Counted from the first letter of the stretch, positions 35,037 to 44,528 are shown. The stretch is DNA of 64,000 bases from Spartobacteria bacterium (GCA_003167555.1 PMSN01000011.1:186001-250000), one strand, 5' to 3'. The notes: a model not told the origin generated them from the sequence alone. Translations and numbers: made by a program.

Positions 35037-35915
35037 CTAGAGAAACCGGCCGAGGATCGCCCGGAGCTTTTCGGTCGTCGCCGGCGGCCAGAGCTTTCGA
35101 TCCGTCACCAACGCGGTGTCCAGCGCCCTGTGTTCCGGCCAGTCCGGCTCGGAGGGAATTCGCGGAATGATTTGGGCCAGGATCTTCTTTGCCGTCTCCG
35201 CGTTCGCAATCAAATGCTCGAAAACTGTCTGCGCCGTGACGGGCTCTTCTTCGACCTTCCAGCAATCGTAATCGGTGATCATCGCCAGGGTCGCGAGGGC
35301 AATCTCCGCTTCCCGCGCCAGTTTCGCCTCGGGCAAATTCGTCATGCCGATGACATCGAAGCCGTGGCGGCGATTCGATTCCGATTCCGCCCGGGTAGAA
35401 AAAGCCGGTCCATCCATGTTCACGTAGGTGCCGCCGTTGTGGACTTTGATGTTCAGGCCGCGCGCTGACTCTGCGAGAATGTGGCGCAGGTTCGGCGAGA
35501 TCGGCTCGGCGAAGCTCACGTGCGCCGCGATCCCATCGCCGAAAAATGTGTGTTCGGTCCGCCGGCTCGTCCGATCGAAGAATTGCGAAGGCAAAAGCAC
35601 ATCCCGCGGCGCATACTGTTCCTGCAGGCTCCCAACCGCTGTCACGCAAATGATCCACCGCACATTCAGCGAGCGGAGCGCGTAGATGTTCGCGCGATGG
35701 TTCAGCTCGTGCGGGAGCAGGCGATGTCCGCGTCCATGCCGCGGCAAAAAATAGATCTGCCGGCCATGCATTCGGCCGCCGATGATCGCGTCGGATGGAT
35801 CGCCAAACGGCGTCGGGACGCGGCGCTCGCTCGGGTTCTCCACGCCTTCCATCTGATAGAGGCCGCTCCCACCGATGATACCGATTGCCGATGTCTCTCC
35901 ATTCATTGAGCTCAT
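35037..35915 (-). CDS. mtnP: S-methyl-5'-thioadenosine phosphorylase
   Basis: A 292-residue nucleoside phosphorylase (PNP/MTAP family). Phosphate-binding start IGIIGGSGLYQMEG, RHGRGHRLLPHELNHRANI, and the purine/methylthioribose site NMDGPAFSTRAES with VIGMTNLPEAKLAREAEI are intact. The enzyme splits methylthioadenosine to adenine and methylthioribose-1-phosphate in methionine salvage. An internal ATG at 35906 is an alternative start. It is divergent from miaB with a 43-bp gap. Confidence 0.96.
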   Translation of the reverse strand: MSSMNGETSAIGIIGGSGLYQMEGVENPSERRVPTPFGDPSDAIIGGRMHGRQIYFLPRHGRGHRLLPHELNHRANIYALRSLNVRWIICVTAVGSLQEQYAPRDVLLPSQFFDRTSRRTEHTFFGDGIAAHVSFAEPISPNLRHILAESARGLNIKVHNGGTYVNMDGPAFSTRAESESNRRHGFDVIGMTNLPEAKLAREAEIALATLAMITDYDCWKVEEEPVTAQTVFEHLIANAETAKKILAQIIPRIPSEPDWPEHRALDTALVTDRKLWPPATTEKLRAILGRFL

Positions 35916-35958
35916 TATGGCGCGGCCTCCCGGTCTGTGTCACTATTCCGCTCTCGCG

Positions 35959-37338
35959 ATGCCGAAATTTTTCATCAAAACCTACGGCTGCCAGATGAAC
36001 GAGCGCGATTCCGAACAGGTCGCGCACTCTCTCCTGGCGCGCGGCTATGAACGCGCTGCGCACGAGATCGAGGCGGACGTGGTGCTTCTAAATACATGCA
36101 GCGTGCGCGACATGGCGGAGCAGAAGGCGCTCGGGAAAATGGGGATGCTCGGGCAGATCGCGAAGCGCCGGCCCGAGGTCGTCTTCGGTTTTCTCGGTTG
36201 CATGGCCCAGGCCCGGGGCGATGCACTCTTTGCCGGATTGCCTCATGTGGACCTCGTTGTGGGCACCCAGAAATTTCATCGCGTGGCCGATTACGTAGAA
36301 GAACTTCTCGAGAAAAAACGGACGCGCCGAATGGATGATCCGCGTTTCTCAATCTGCGACACGGATGAAGAAGAGGGCTCCGCGGCAACCATCCGCGACC
36401 ACGAACTCAAGAGCCGGCAGGCGACCGCGTTCGTCTCCATCATGCAGGGGTGCAACATGCATTGCACGTTTTGCATTGTGCCCCAGACGCGCGGCGCGGA
36501 ACGAAGCCGCTCCATCGAAGAAATCGTTCTTGAGGTCCGCGAGCTGGTGGCGCGCGGCGTGAAGGAGGTGACGCTGCTCGGTCAAATCGTGAATCTTTTT
36601 GGACGCCACGAATTCCCGTCCGTGCATGGCAAGAGCCCATTCGTGCAGTTGCTCGAAGCGGTGCATACCATCGACGGTCTCGAGCGTCTTCGTTTTACGT
36701 CTCCGCACCCCATCGGATTTCGCGACGACCTTGTCCAGGCGCTGGCCAACCTTCCGAAACTCGCTGAGCACGTTCATCTCCCGCTCCAGTCGGGATCGAA
36801 TCGCATCCTGAAAGCGATGCATCGGCCTTATACCGCGGAAAAGTATCGCGCCTTGGTGGATCGCATCCGGCGCGCGCGAGACGAAATCGCCATCACCACC
36901 GATGTGATCGTCGGTTTCCCCGGCGAGCAGGAAGACGATTACACGCAGACGCGGGATCTGGTCGAGGAGATCCAGTTCGATAACGCGTTTATCTTCCGCT
37001 ACTCGACGCGCCGCGATACTCCGGCGGCGACGATGGCGGCGCAGATCGATGAGCGCGTGAAAGAGGAGCGCAATCAGGATTTGCTCCGCGTGGTCGATGC
37101 GTCGGCGCATCGCGCGAACGAACGCCTCGTCGGTCGCGACCTCGAGATTTTGTGCGAAGGACCGAGCCGGACCAACCCGGCCCGTTTGATGGGCCGGACG
37201 CGCACAAACAAGATCGTTGTTTTCGAAGGGACGCCGGAGCACGTCGGCGAGATTTTCGACGTGAACGTTACGCAGGCGAATGGATTCAGCTTGTATGGGA
37301 CGCCACGCGTGCAAACCTGCTTCCCAGTTTTCGCATGA
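35959..37338 (+). CDS. miaB: tRNA-2-methylthio-N6-dimethylallyladenosine synthase MiaB
   Basis: A 459-residue radical-SAM methylthiotransferase. The N-terminal UPF0004 domain has its cluster Cys at 11, 47 and 81 (YGCQMNERDSE, LLNTCSVRD, FLGCMAQ). The radical SAM motif is CNMHCTFC (165-172), and a TRAM domain is at the C-terminus. It adds the methylthio group to i6A37 of tRNAs. ATG 35959 is chosen because the conserved region begins there. One oddity is LLGQIVNLFG, where LLGQNVNSY is usual. Its stop overlaps the next start (ATGA). Confidence 0.95.
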   Translation: MPKFFIKTYGCQMNERDSEQVAHSLLARGYERAAHEIEADVVLLNTCSVRDMAEQKALGKMGMLGQIAKRRPEVVFGFLGCMAQARGDALFAGLPHVDLVVGTQKFHRVADYVEELLEKKRTRRMDDPRFSICDTDEEEGSAATIRDHELKSRQATAFVSIMQGCNMHCTFCIVPQTRGAERSRSIEEIVLEVRELVARGVKEVTLLGQIVNLFGRHEFPSVHGKSPFVQLLEAVHTIDGLERLRFTSPHPIGFRDDLVQALANLPKLAEHVHLPLQSGSNRILKAMHRPYTAEKYRALVDRIRRARDEIAITTDVIVGFPGEQEDDYTQTRDLVEEIQFDNAFIFRYSTRRDTPAATMAAQIDERVKEERNQDLLRVVDASAHRANERLVGRDLEILCEGPSRTNPARLMGRTRTNKIVVFEGTPEHVGEIFDVNVTQANGFSLYGTPRVQTCFPVFA

Positions 37339-37886
37339 TCTATCATTTATCGCTTCAAACGGCCGGCTTCATCGCGGGCGTTTTCCTGCTGCTCATCGGT
37401 CTGCCCGGGCTCATTAAACCCGATTTCGCGCGCGGTCTCACCCAGCGGTTGCCCCGTTCTCGCGGCGCCGGCATCACGCTCTTGACGATCGATTTAGCCT
37501 GGAGCTTTTGGCTTCTTGCCACGATGGAAATGGGAGAGTTCTCCAGCTTTCGCCGGCCGCTGCTCTTCATCCTGCCGATCGGTTTCATTCTCGTCTTGAT
37601 ATTCGTCGACGAATTTCTCGCCGTTCGCGCACTCGGCATTCTCTTCCTCCTGGCCGCCGAGCCGCTCCTCGATGCCGCCTTTTTCCGGAGCGAAACCAGC
37701 CGGCTGCTCGTGACTGTGTTCGCGTATCTGCTCATCGTGGCCGGATTGTTTTGGGTCACGATGCCGTATCTCTTGCGCGACCAGATAAACTGGAGCGCGC
37801 GCACGCCCGCGCGCTGGCGTTTGACGCATGCGCTCGCCCTGCTCTATGGGGCTGCGATTCTCGCGTGCGCGGTGATGCGTTATTGA
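37335..37886 (+). CDS. integral membrane protein of unknown function
   Basis: A 183-residue protein with five or so hydrophobic segments, for example TAGFIAGVFLLLIGLPGLI, PLLFILPIGFILVLIFVDEF and LLVTVFAYLLIVAGLFWVTM. No family recognised. It is translationally coupled to miaB (ATGA) and to the glycosyltransferase (TTGA), so it belongs to a three-gene operon. Confidence 0.8.
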   Translation: MIYHLSLQTAGFIAGVFLLLIGLPGLIKPDFARGLTQRLPRSRGAGITLLTIDLAWSFWLLATMEMGEFSSFRRPLLFILPIGFILVLIFVDEFLAVRALGILFLLAAEPLLDAAFFRSETSRLLVTVFAYLLIVAGLFWVTMPYLLRDQINWSARTPARWRLTHALALLYGAAILACAVMRY

Positions 37887-38797
37887 ATCGGATTCTCGTC
37901 ATTCGCGGTGGCGCGATTGGCGACTTCATTCTCACTCTGCCGGCGATCAAACTCCTGCGGGACGGCTTTCCACGGGCGCACCTCGAAATTCTTGGCTATC
38001 GGCCCATCATTGCGCTGGCGGAAAAACGCTTTTACGCCGACGCCATTCGCTCGATTGAGGATGGGGCGCTCGCAGCCTTCTTCGCGAAGAATGCCGAGCT
38101 TTCACCAGAGCTGGTAACTCACTTCGGCAGTTTCGATCTGGTCGTTAGCTATTTGTTCGATCCGGATGGAATTTTTGAAACGAACCTGAAGCGCTGCGGA
38201 ATCAAACGCTTAATCTCAGGTCCGGCAAAGCTCGGCAGTCACGAGCACGCCGCGCAGCAACTGGCTCGACCGCTGGAAGAACTCGGGCTGCGCCTGGAAA
38301 ATCGTTCCGCGAGAATTTATCCATCCGACGTCGATCGCGATTTTGCGCGGACCTTTCTCCGGGACGCCGCGCAGCCTTTTATCGCGCTTCATCCCGGCAG
38401 CGGCAGCGAAACGAAAAATTGGCCGATCGAAAACTGGAGAGAACTCGGCGAATACCTGCTCGCGCGCGATCGAAGCATCCTCATCGTCTCAGGTGAAGCC
38501 GATGAAGAGCGCGTGCGTATATTGGAATCAGCGTGGGGCAAGGAGCGCGTTCAATTCGCGAAGCATTTGCCGCTGCCTCGTCTCGCTGCGTTGCTCGAAA
38601 ACTCCATCTTCGTCGGGCACGATAGCGGCATCTCACACCTGGCCGCCGCGGTCGAAGCCCGATGCCTTCTGCTTTTCGGGCCCACCGATCCGGCAATCTG
38701 GGCGCCAGTCGGCGAGAAGGTGAGGGTGTTGCGAGCGCCGGAAAGGAAAATGCGCTTGCTCGATGTCGAGATGGTAGTCGCCGCCATCGAGTGCTGA
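37883..38797 (+). CDS. glycosyltransferase family 9 (heptosyltransferase-like)
   Basis: A 304-residue GT-B protein. N-terminal ILVIRGGAIGDFILTLPAIK is typical of ADP-heptose:LPS heptosyltransferases, and the C-terminal donor site has ALHPGSGSETKNWPIENW, FVGHDSGISHLAAAV and LLLFGPTDPAIWAP. It probably adds a sugar to lipopolysaccharide or another envelope glycan. The start is the TTG that overlaps the upstream stop (TTGA); no better ATG/GTG is in frame close by. Confidence 0.88.
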   Translation: MNRILVIRGGAIGDFILTLPAIKLLRDGFPRAHLEILGYRPIIALAEKRFYADAIRSIEDGALAAFFAKNAELSPELVTHFGSFDLVVSYLFDPDGIFETNLKRCGIKRLISGPAKLGSHEHAAQQLARPLEELGLRLENRSARIYPSDVDRDFARTFLRDAAQPFIALHPGSGSETKNWPIENWRELGEYLLARDRSILIVSGEADEERVRILESAWGKERVQFAKHLPLPRLAALLENSIFVGHDSGISHLAAAVEARCLLLFGPTDPAIWAPVGEKVRVLRAPERKMRLLDVEMVVAAIEC

Positions 38798-38798
38798 T

Positions 38799-38955
38799 TG
38801 TCATCCCGAGCCGCGCAGACGGCGAGGGACCTCACAACTGCAATTCGCGCTATCGCGAGAAACTCAGGCGTGATCTGACGTAGACGCCCACGATAGCGCG
38901 GAAGCGGTTAGCGCGCTTGCGAGGTCTCTCGCCGTCTCCGCGGCTCGGGATGACA
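38799..38955. repeat. 157-bp palindromic dispersed element (family A)
   Basis: Begins TGTCATCCCGAGCCGCGCAG and ends GCGGCTCGGGATGACA, with an internal conserved GCGCTATCGCGAGA segment shared with 19648-19807 and 42661-42814. It fills the convergent gap between the GT9 gene and dnaN. Confidence 0.93.
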
Positions 38956-38962
38956 CGCGCTC

Positions 38963-40060
38963 TTACGAACTGATGCGCATCGGCATCAGCACGTAGAGAA
39001 ACGGTGTCTGGATTTTCAGCACGCCCGGACTCATCTCATCGATCAGATCGAGAAACACTTCGTCCTCGGTCAGGTTCCGCAGCGGCGCCATGAAAAATTC
39101 CGGATTGAACGCGATCGAAAAATCGCGGCCCTTGTACGCCACCGCCAGCGACTCCTTGGCCTCCCCGACTTCCGGCGTGTTGGCCGTGATATCGATGTTG
39201 TTCTTGGTGAAGTTAAGTTTGATCGAGTTCGATTTGTCGCTCGCCAGCAGCGAAACGCGCCGGAGCGAATTGAGAAATGTCTCGCGCTCGAGGGTGACAC
39301 GTTCCTTCGTCTCGGTCGGAATGACCTGGCGATAATTCGGATAATTACCTTCGATCAACTTTGAAACCAGCAGCGTGTTATTCAAATCGAACGCGATCTG
39401 GCCGCTGCCCACGCTCATCTTCACTTCGCCGTCGTCCGTCAGGAGCCGCTGCAATTCCGTGACCGCCTTGGTCGGCACGATGATGTCCGCTTCGTGACTG
39501 CGCGGGAACTCGAGCTCGATGTCCACCATCGCCAGCCGCCGCCCGTCCGTCGCGACGAGCGTGAGCTTGTTCTCTTTCAAGCTGAAGAGGAGTCCGTTGA
39601 GAACATAACGCGTTTCATCGGTCGAAATCGCGTAGGAAGTTTTCCGCAAGCCATCGCGCAAATCCTTCTGGCGGATCGTAACCACCTTCGCGCTGTCGAA
39701 TTTCGGCAACGGCGGAAACTCTTCCTCCGGCAACCCGAGGATTTTGAAAAAACTTTGGCCACTGCGAATCGAAGCGGCGTTCTTCCCATCGACCTCGACC
39801 TGCACTTCGCTCGAAGGCAGTTCGCGGATGATCGTGAAGAGCCGCCGGGCCGGCAGCGTGGTTGCGCCTTCCTTCTCGACGTTCGCTTCGAAGCTTCCGC
39901 GCACGCCCACGTCGAGGTCGGTGGTGGTGAGGTGGACTTCGTTGCCTTTGGCCTGCAAGAGAACGTTGGAAAGAATCGGCAGCGTCGTGCGCGTGCTGAC
40001 CACGTTCTGAACCTGCTGCAAACCTTCGAGCAATTTTTCTTTCGTGGCGCTGAATTTCAT
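38963..40060 (-). CDS. dnaN: DNA polymerase III subunit beta (sliding clamp)
   Basis: A 365-residue clamp of three repeated domains. Start MKFSATKEKLLEGLQQVQNV, middle TRYVLNGLLFSLKENKLTLVATDGRRLA (read in parts) and C-terminal YVLMPMRISS match DnaN; the DGRRLA motif is near residue 175. It tethers polymerase III to DNA. It follows dnaA in the same direction with a 128-bp gap, the standard dnaA-dnaN order. Confidence 0.97.
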   Translation of the reverse strand: MKFSATKEKLLEGLQQVQNVVSTRTTLPILSNVLLQAKGNEVHLTTTDLDVGVRGSFEANVEKEGATTLPARRLFTIIRELPSSEVQVEVDGKNAASIRSGQSFFKILGLPEEEFPPLPKFDSAKVVTIRQKDLRDGLRKTSYAISTDETRYVLNGLLFSLKENKLTLVATDGRRLAMVDIELEFPRSHEADIIVPTKAVTELQRLLTDDGEVKMSVGSGQIAFDLNNTLLVSKLIEGNYPNYRQVIPTETKERVTLERETFLNSLRRVSLLASDKSNSIKLNFTKNNIDITANTPEVGEAKESLAVAYKGRDFSIAFNPEFFMAPLRNLTEDEVFLDLIDEMSPGVLKIQTPFLYVLMPMRISS

Positions 40061-40156
40061 GACGGAACGGGAAGCTAAGATGTAAGGCTTACGATTTTAT
40101 TCGGCAACCGCAATCTCGTAAGCGCTAACATTGGAAAATAGGCGGCTCCCATTCGC

Positions 40157-40198
40157 GCGAACCGCGCGGGCGATTGCGGTCAATCGCCCTACCTTTGC
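40157..40198. repeat. short palindrome at the dnaA stop codon (family B)
   Basis: GGGCGATTG pairs with CAATCGCCC. On the minus strand the dnaA stop TAG forms part of AAAGG-TAG-GGCGATTG, as at folD (30615-30656). Confidence 0.87.
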
Positions 40199-41556
40199 AG
40201 CGCGCTGTCGATGAAGGAGATGGTTTGGCGAATATTGTCCTGCTCTTGCATGCGTTTCTTCACTAGCTTGCACGCGTGCAACACCGTGCCGTGATCGCGC
40301 CCGCCGAACGCGTCGCCGATTTCGTTCAGCGACGCTTTTGTTAATTCGCGCGCGAGATACATCGCGATCTGGCGCGGGAAGGCGATGTTGGCCGGGCGGC
40401 GCTTGCTCGTCATGTCCGCGAGGCGCACGTCGAAATGCTCCGCCACGCGCCGCTGAATTTGTTCGATCGTAACGGCGTGCCGGGCTTCTTCCTGGAGAAT
40501 GTCCTTGAGCAGATGTTCGACGACCTCGTTGGTCAGCTCTTTGCCGCTGAGGGACGCGAACGATGCCACTCGCATGAGCGCGCCTTCGAGCCGGCGCACA
40601 TTTGTGCGAATCCGATTGGCCAGGAACTCGAAAATTTCGTCGCGCAACTTGATCTGAAGCGTGTGCGCTTTCTTCCGCAGGATCGCCATGCGCGTTTCCA
40701 CATCGGGCGGCTGCAGCTCCGCGGTGAGTCCCCATTCGAAGCGTGAAACCAATCGATGCTCGAGGTTCGCGATCTCGGACGGCGGCCGATCGCTCGAGAG
40801 CACGATTTGTTTATGCCCGTCGAAGAGGGTGTTGAACGTGTGGAAAAATTCCTCCTGCGAGCGCTCTTTGCCGCCGAGGAACTGAATGTCGTCGATCAGC
40901 AGCAGATCGGCCTGCCGGTAGCGTTTGCGAAATTTGACCAGGTTATTGTGCTGGATGGCGTCGATGAATTCGTTGATGAAAAGTTCGCTCGAAAGGTACA
41001 TCACCTTCGAGTTTTTCTTTTTCATCCCGACGTATTGCCCGATCGCCTGCATCAGGTGCGTCTTGCCGAGTCCCACCCCGCCGTAAATGAAGAGCGGGTT
41101 GTAAGTGCGCGCGGGCGATTGCGCGACCGCGAGACTGGCGGCGTGCGCGATCTCGTTATTCGGGCCGACCACGAACGATTCGAAAGTATTCCGGGGATTG
41201 AGCCCGAGCGCGGTGCTGGATTGCTTCGCGTCGCGCGTGTTCTGGCGGGCGAATTCCTTTTCGGAAAGCTCGGGCAGAATCTCTTCGTCCAGTTTCCCGG
41301 GTATTTCCGAGGCGGAAGAAAATTTCACCGCGCGCGGCGAACCAAAAGCGCTCACAATCGCGGCTTGCAGGGCGGCCATGTGATTACTCTCGATCCAGAA
41401 CTGATAGATGTTGTTCGGAACGCGAAAAGTGAGCGCATCATCGGTCGCATTGACGAGCTGCACGGCGGAGAACCAGCGCTTGAAAGTGTCCGGGCTGACC
41501 TGCGGCTTGAGAGCGGCCGACAATTTCTGCCAGAGCTGAGTGCACTTCTCGTCCAT
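40189..41556 (-). CDS. dnaA: chromosomal replication initiator DnaA
   Basis: A 455-residue DnaA. Domain I begins MDEKCTQLWQKLSAALKP; the AAA+ domain has Walker A GGVGLGKTHLMQAIG and Walker B LLIDDIQFLGGK; domain IV has the DnaA signature around GGRDHGTVLHACKLVKKRM. It unwinds the origin and recruits the helicase. A DnaN gene follows and a candidate origin lies upstream. The stop is embedded in a dispersed palindrome. Confidence 0.98.
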   Translation of the reverse strand: MDEKCTQLWQKLSAALKPQVSPDTFKRWFSAVQLVNATDDALTFRVPNNIYQFWIESNHMAALQAAIVSAFGSPRAVKFSSASEIPGKLDEEILPELSEKEFARQNTRDAKQSSTALGLNPRNTFESFVVGPNNEIAHAASLAVAQSPARTYNPLFIYGGVGLGKTHLMQAIGQYVGMKKKNSKVMYLSSELFINEFIDAIQHNNLVKFRKRYRQADLLLIDDIQFLGGKERSQEEFFHTFNTLFDGHKQIVLSSDRPPSEIANLEHRLVSRFEWGLTAELQPPDVETRMAILRKKAHTLQIKLRDEIFEFLANRIRTNVRRLEGALMRVASFASLSGKELTNEVVEHLLKDILQEEARHAVTIEQIQRRVAEHFDVRLADMTSKRRPANIAFPRQIAMYLARELTKASLNEIGDAFGGRDHGTVLHACKLVKKRMQEQDNIRQTISFIDSALQR

Positions 41557-42106
41557 ACCGACTTGTTAACAGGGTTAAGCAACCTGCGTCGCGACCGGCG
41601 AGGCAAGAAGTTGCGGGGTGAAAGTTAGTTCTGCGGCCCGGTGTGCGGCGAGCCCTCGCGATGCACACCGAGGAAAAATTTGCGTCGAAAACGTGAAATA
41701 CGAGGGAGAAAGCGTGGAAGTGCGAGCGTGCGAAAGGCGCGTAACGTGGAGAGCGACGTTCGCTTGGCCGGGATCGTTCACTCTGGCGGGTCTTATAATC
41801 ATTCTAGCTCTTTGAAATTGCGGAAAACTGTTCACATCTTGTTCACACCTGCGTTGCTTGCTCCCGGCCAGCGGGCTTGAGATTAGAAACCGCTTGCAGA
41901 TGCGACAAGAAAAAAGCTGAACTTTATTTTTGTGCGGGTGTCAAAAAAATCTTGACGAAAAATCCTCTCTGGCGATGTCCCTGATGCCTTCACCGAGCCG
42001 CACGAGGGAGGTTGACCCTGTCCTCTCGCTCGCGCAACGTTGCTCCCGAATTCGCGTCCGCTTATTGGTCGCGTCCTTTTCAAATGCGCTCCAATTTTTC
42101 CTCCGA
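41557..42106. other. candidate replication origin region upstream of dnaA
   Basis: A 550-bp gap without a supported gene between dnaA and the divergent gene at 42107. It holds two DnaA-box-like 9-mers, CTGTTCACA (41828-41836) and TTGTTCACA (41839-41847), spaced 11 bp, and AT-rich runs at about 41790-41830 and 41905-41970. The boxes deviate from TTATCCACA at two or three positions. Position next to dnaA-dnaN supports an oriC, but no GC-skew could be computed. Confidence 0.45.
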
Positions 42107-42646
42107 ATGAAAGCCCGCTGGCGCCACGCGCAGATTTTCTTCGCGACCGCGCTGGCGCTCATCGGTTCCGTCGCTGCCGCCAGGGCGGTCGACGACATTC
42201 CACCGCCGTTTGGCTTCCACTGGAACGATTCGATGACCCGCGTCGAGCAGGTCCTCGTCGGCGCCAAAGCGAGAATCGTCACGCGCGATCGCAAGGAAAA
42301 GCGCGATGTCTGGACGGTCGAGGGTCTCGTGCAGCCTGGCCTCAAGCGGACGCTTTTCACTTTCAGGGACGGCGCTCTCGTCGAGGTGGAATTGCAGTAC
42401 GAGTACCCGGATTGGAGCATCGAGCGTTACAACGACCGGATGGGGGAAATCCGCCGTTATTTCGACGCGAAGTTCGGGACCGGAAAATTGGTTTCAAGAG
42501 CGCGCGACACCGATTCGGACGTGATCCAGACGCTGGTGGGTTATCAGTGGATTGTCGGCGGGACTATGCTCGAACTTTTCTATTTCTCCGCGCAACGCGA
42601 CACGATGGTTTTCCGCAGCATCACGGTGACCTACAAAGCGATTTAG
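42107..42646 (+). CDS. secreted protein of unknown function
   Basis: A 179-residue protein starting at MKARWRHAQIFFATALALIG, a signal peptide ending near AARAVDD. The mature part contains FHWNDSMTRVEQVLVGAKAR and repeated beta-type segments (LFTFRDGALVEVELQYEYPD). No family recognised. The open frame extends upstream to 41930 but that part lacks coding character and overlaps the candidate origin. Its 3' end faces def across a family A repeat. Confidence 0.75.
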   Translation: MKARWRHAQIFFATALALIGSVAAARAVDDIPPPFGFHWNDSMTRVEQVLVGAKARIVTRDRKEKRDVWTVEGLVQPGLKRTLFTFRDGALVEVELQYEYPDWSIERYNDRMGEIRRYFDAKFGTGKLVSRARDTDSDVIQTLVGYQWIVGGTMLELFYFSAQRDTMVFRSITVTYKAI

Positions 42647-42660
42647 TGGAGAAGTCGCGG

Positions 42661-42814
42661 GTCATCCCGAGCCGCGCAGACGGCGAGGGATCTCACAAAT
42701 GCAATTTGCGCTATCGCTAAACCTCACGCGCGATCTGACGTTGACGTCCACACTAGCGCGAAAGCGATTGAGCGCGTGAGAGGTCCCTCGCCCTCTGCGC
42801 GGCTCGGGATGACA
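42661..42814. repeat. 154-bp palindromic dispersed element (family A)
   Basis: Begins GTCATCCCGAGCCGCGCAGA and ends GCGGCTCGGGATGACA. It fills the convergent gap between the secreted protein gene and def. Confidence 0.93.
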
Positions 42815-42821
42815 CGCGTCT

Positions 42822-43382
42822 CTACATTCCCTTCACCGTTTCCTTCTGCAACCGCTTGAGCCGGCTCGCGTGACTGGCCTTCGCGACCGAGCTCATGCGG
42901 TCGACGAACAGGATGCCGTTGAGGTGATCCACCTCATGTTGCAAGACCCGCGAGAGCAATCCCGCGGCTTCGATCCGCACCGCGTCGCCTTCCAGCGTCT
43001 CGGCTTCCAAGGTGACAGAGATCGCGCGGTCGATCTCGGCGGTGATATCAGGAAAGCTGAGGCAGCCTTCGTTTCCTGAAACTGTTTCGTCTGCCAGGCT
43101 CAGTTTCGGATTGAGCAACACCAGCGGCATGGCGCTCGCCGGATCTTTATCGTCGCCGTTTAACTTCAGATTGCTCGGGCGATCCTCGACCTGCGAAATG
43201 TCGACGACCGTGAGTTGGAGCGCGTGACCGACTTGTTGCGCGGCGAGGCCCACGCCGTTCGCCTCGTGCATCGTCTCGAGCATGTCGGCGGCGAGAGATC
43301 GAATGCGCTCGTCCACTTTTTCCACGCGTTTTCCTTTCGCGCGCAAAATTGGGTCGCCATATTTCCGGATCGGCAATTTCAT
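42822..43382 (-). CDS. def: peptide deformylase
   Basis: A 186-residue metalloenzyme with the three deformylase motifs: GVGLAAQQVG, EGCLSFPD (metal-binding Cys) and QHEVDHLNGILF (two His and catalytic Glu). It removes the formyl group from nascent proteins. It overlaps the exbD stop (ATGA), so it is coupled to the Ton operon instead of fmt. Confidence 0.97.
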   Translation of the reverse strand: MKLPIRKYGDPILRAKGKRVEKVDERIRSLAADMLETMHEANGVGLAAQQVGHALQLTVVDISQVEDRPSNLKLNGDDKDPASAMPLVLLNPKLSLADETVSGNEGCLSFPDITAEIDRAISVTLEAETLEGDAVRIEAAGLLSRVLQHEVDHLNGILFVDRMSSVAKASHASRLKRLQKETVKGM

Positions 43383-43786
43383 TTCTCGCCGTGCGTGAAG
43401 GCTGGCAGATTTTTCACGCCGGCCAGCTTCAACGCGTCCATCACTTTAATAATTGTGCCGAACGAGGCTTTCTTGTCCGCCTGCAAGGCGATTGACGACT
43501 TGCGCGTTGGCGGGAAACTCCGCACCGCATTCTCGAGTTCCTCCACGCTGATGACCTGGCCATCGAGCCGGATTTCGTCGGTCTCATTCACGCTCACGAT
43601 CGCGTGTTCGAGCTCCGAGGAGGCTTTGGTCGACGTCTTCGATTCCGGCAGATTGATCTGCACCTCCGGCTGATCTCTTTTGAAAGTGGTCGAGACCACG
43701 AAAAAGATCAGCAGGATCGTCAGGATATCCACGAGCGAAACGATGATGATGGAGGGCGCGCGCCGCTTTCGGACTGCGATCTTCAT
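43379..43786 (-). CDS. exbD: ExbD/TolR-family biopolymer transport protein
   Basis: A 135-residue ExbD. N-terminal MKIAVRKRRAPSIIIVSLVD leads into one transmembrane helix with the conserved Asp (LVDILTILLIFFVVSTT), then a periplasmic domain. It uses proton motive force with ExbB to drive TonB. The ATG at 43786 is chosen; the longer frame upstream overlaps exbB. It is followed by def with a 4-bp overlap. Confidence 0.9.
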   Translation of the reverse strand: MKIAVRKRRAPSIIIVSLVDILTILLIFFVVSTTFKRDQPEVQINLPESKTSTKASSELEHAIVSVNETDEIRLDGQVISVEELENAVRSFPPTRKSSIALQADKKASFGTIIKVMDALKLAGVKNLPAFTHGEK

Positions 43787-43808
43787 GGCGTGAAAACAGG
43801 CGGGTGGC

Positions 43809-44528
43809 TCACGCGACGGGCGCGCGTGCCGGCGCCGGCACGGTTGATCTCGAGGCCGGCATCTCTTCGCGGCTGACACGGCCGTAATAAATCTTCGCGA
43901 TGAGGTCGGAGACGAGCGATTCAATTTCCACCGACATCACTTCCACTTTTTTCGAGAAGTAACTGAAGCTGATCAAGGCCGGGACGGCGATCGACAAACC
44001 GAAGATCGTGCAGTTGAGCGCTTCGGAAATGCCGAGGGCCACGCCCTTCGTGTCCGAGGCGCCGCTGCTCAGACCGAGTCCGGAAAAAACATGCACGAGG
44101 CCCGAGACGGTGCCGATCAGTCCGATCAACGGTGCGATTCCCGTCACCACTTCGAGCACGATCAAACCGCGCTCGAGCCGGACCAGCTCACGCCGCGCCC
44201 GCGTTTGGACCGACTCGATATTTTCCGCGCGCGGCCAGCGCAAATGATGCAGCGCCACCCGCACGACTCGCGCCAGGGAGGATTGATCGTCGGTAACGAT
44301 GCGCAGCAAACGTTCCGCACTGCCTCCGGGCACGAGGCGTTCGATCTCGCTCTCGATCACGAGCGGCAGGACTTTTTTCTCCCGCAAAGTGAGCGCGCTC
44401 AAAACGATCGTCGTGCCGGTGACGATCGAGGCGAGGAGAAGCGGCCACATGAAGAGGCCGCCCTTGGTGAAAAAGCTCACCATCGTATGGAATGTCTCTG
44501 TCGGTTGCAGGGCCAGGAGCGCGATCAT
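43809..44528 (-). CDS. exbB: MotA/TolQ/ExbB proton channel family protein
   Basis: A 239-residue ExbB with an N-terminal helix (FMWPLLLASIVTGTTIVLSA) and the conserved pair of C-terminal membrane helices (VTGIAPLIGLIGTVSGLVHV and ISEALNCTIFGLSIAVPALI). It forms the pentameric channel around ExbD. It overlaps the tonB stop by 4 bp and precedes exbD by 22 bp. Confidence 0.92.
   Translation of the reverse strand: MIALLALQPTETFHTMVSFFTKGGLFMWPLLLASIVTGTTIVLSALTLREKKVLPLVIESEIERLVPGGSAERLLRIVTDDQSSLARVVRVALHHLRWPRAENIESVQTRARRELVRLERGLIVLEVVTGIAPLIGLIGTVSGLVHVFSGLGLSSGASDTKGVALGISEALNCTIFGLSIAVPALISFSYFSKKVEVMSVEIESLVSDLIAKIYYGRVSREEMPASRSTVPAPARAPVA

Noticed and set aside
34963-36063. 366-codon minus-strand frame overlapping mtnP
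   Set aside because: It is an alternative frame of mtnP on the same strand, with an arginine-rich shadow composition.
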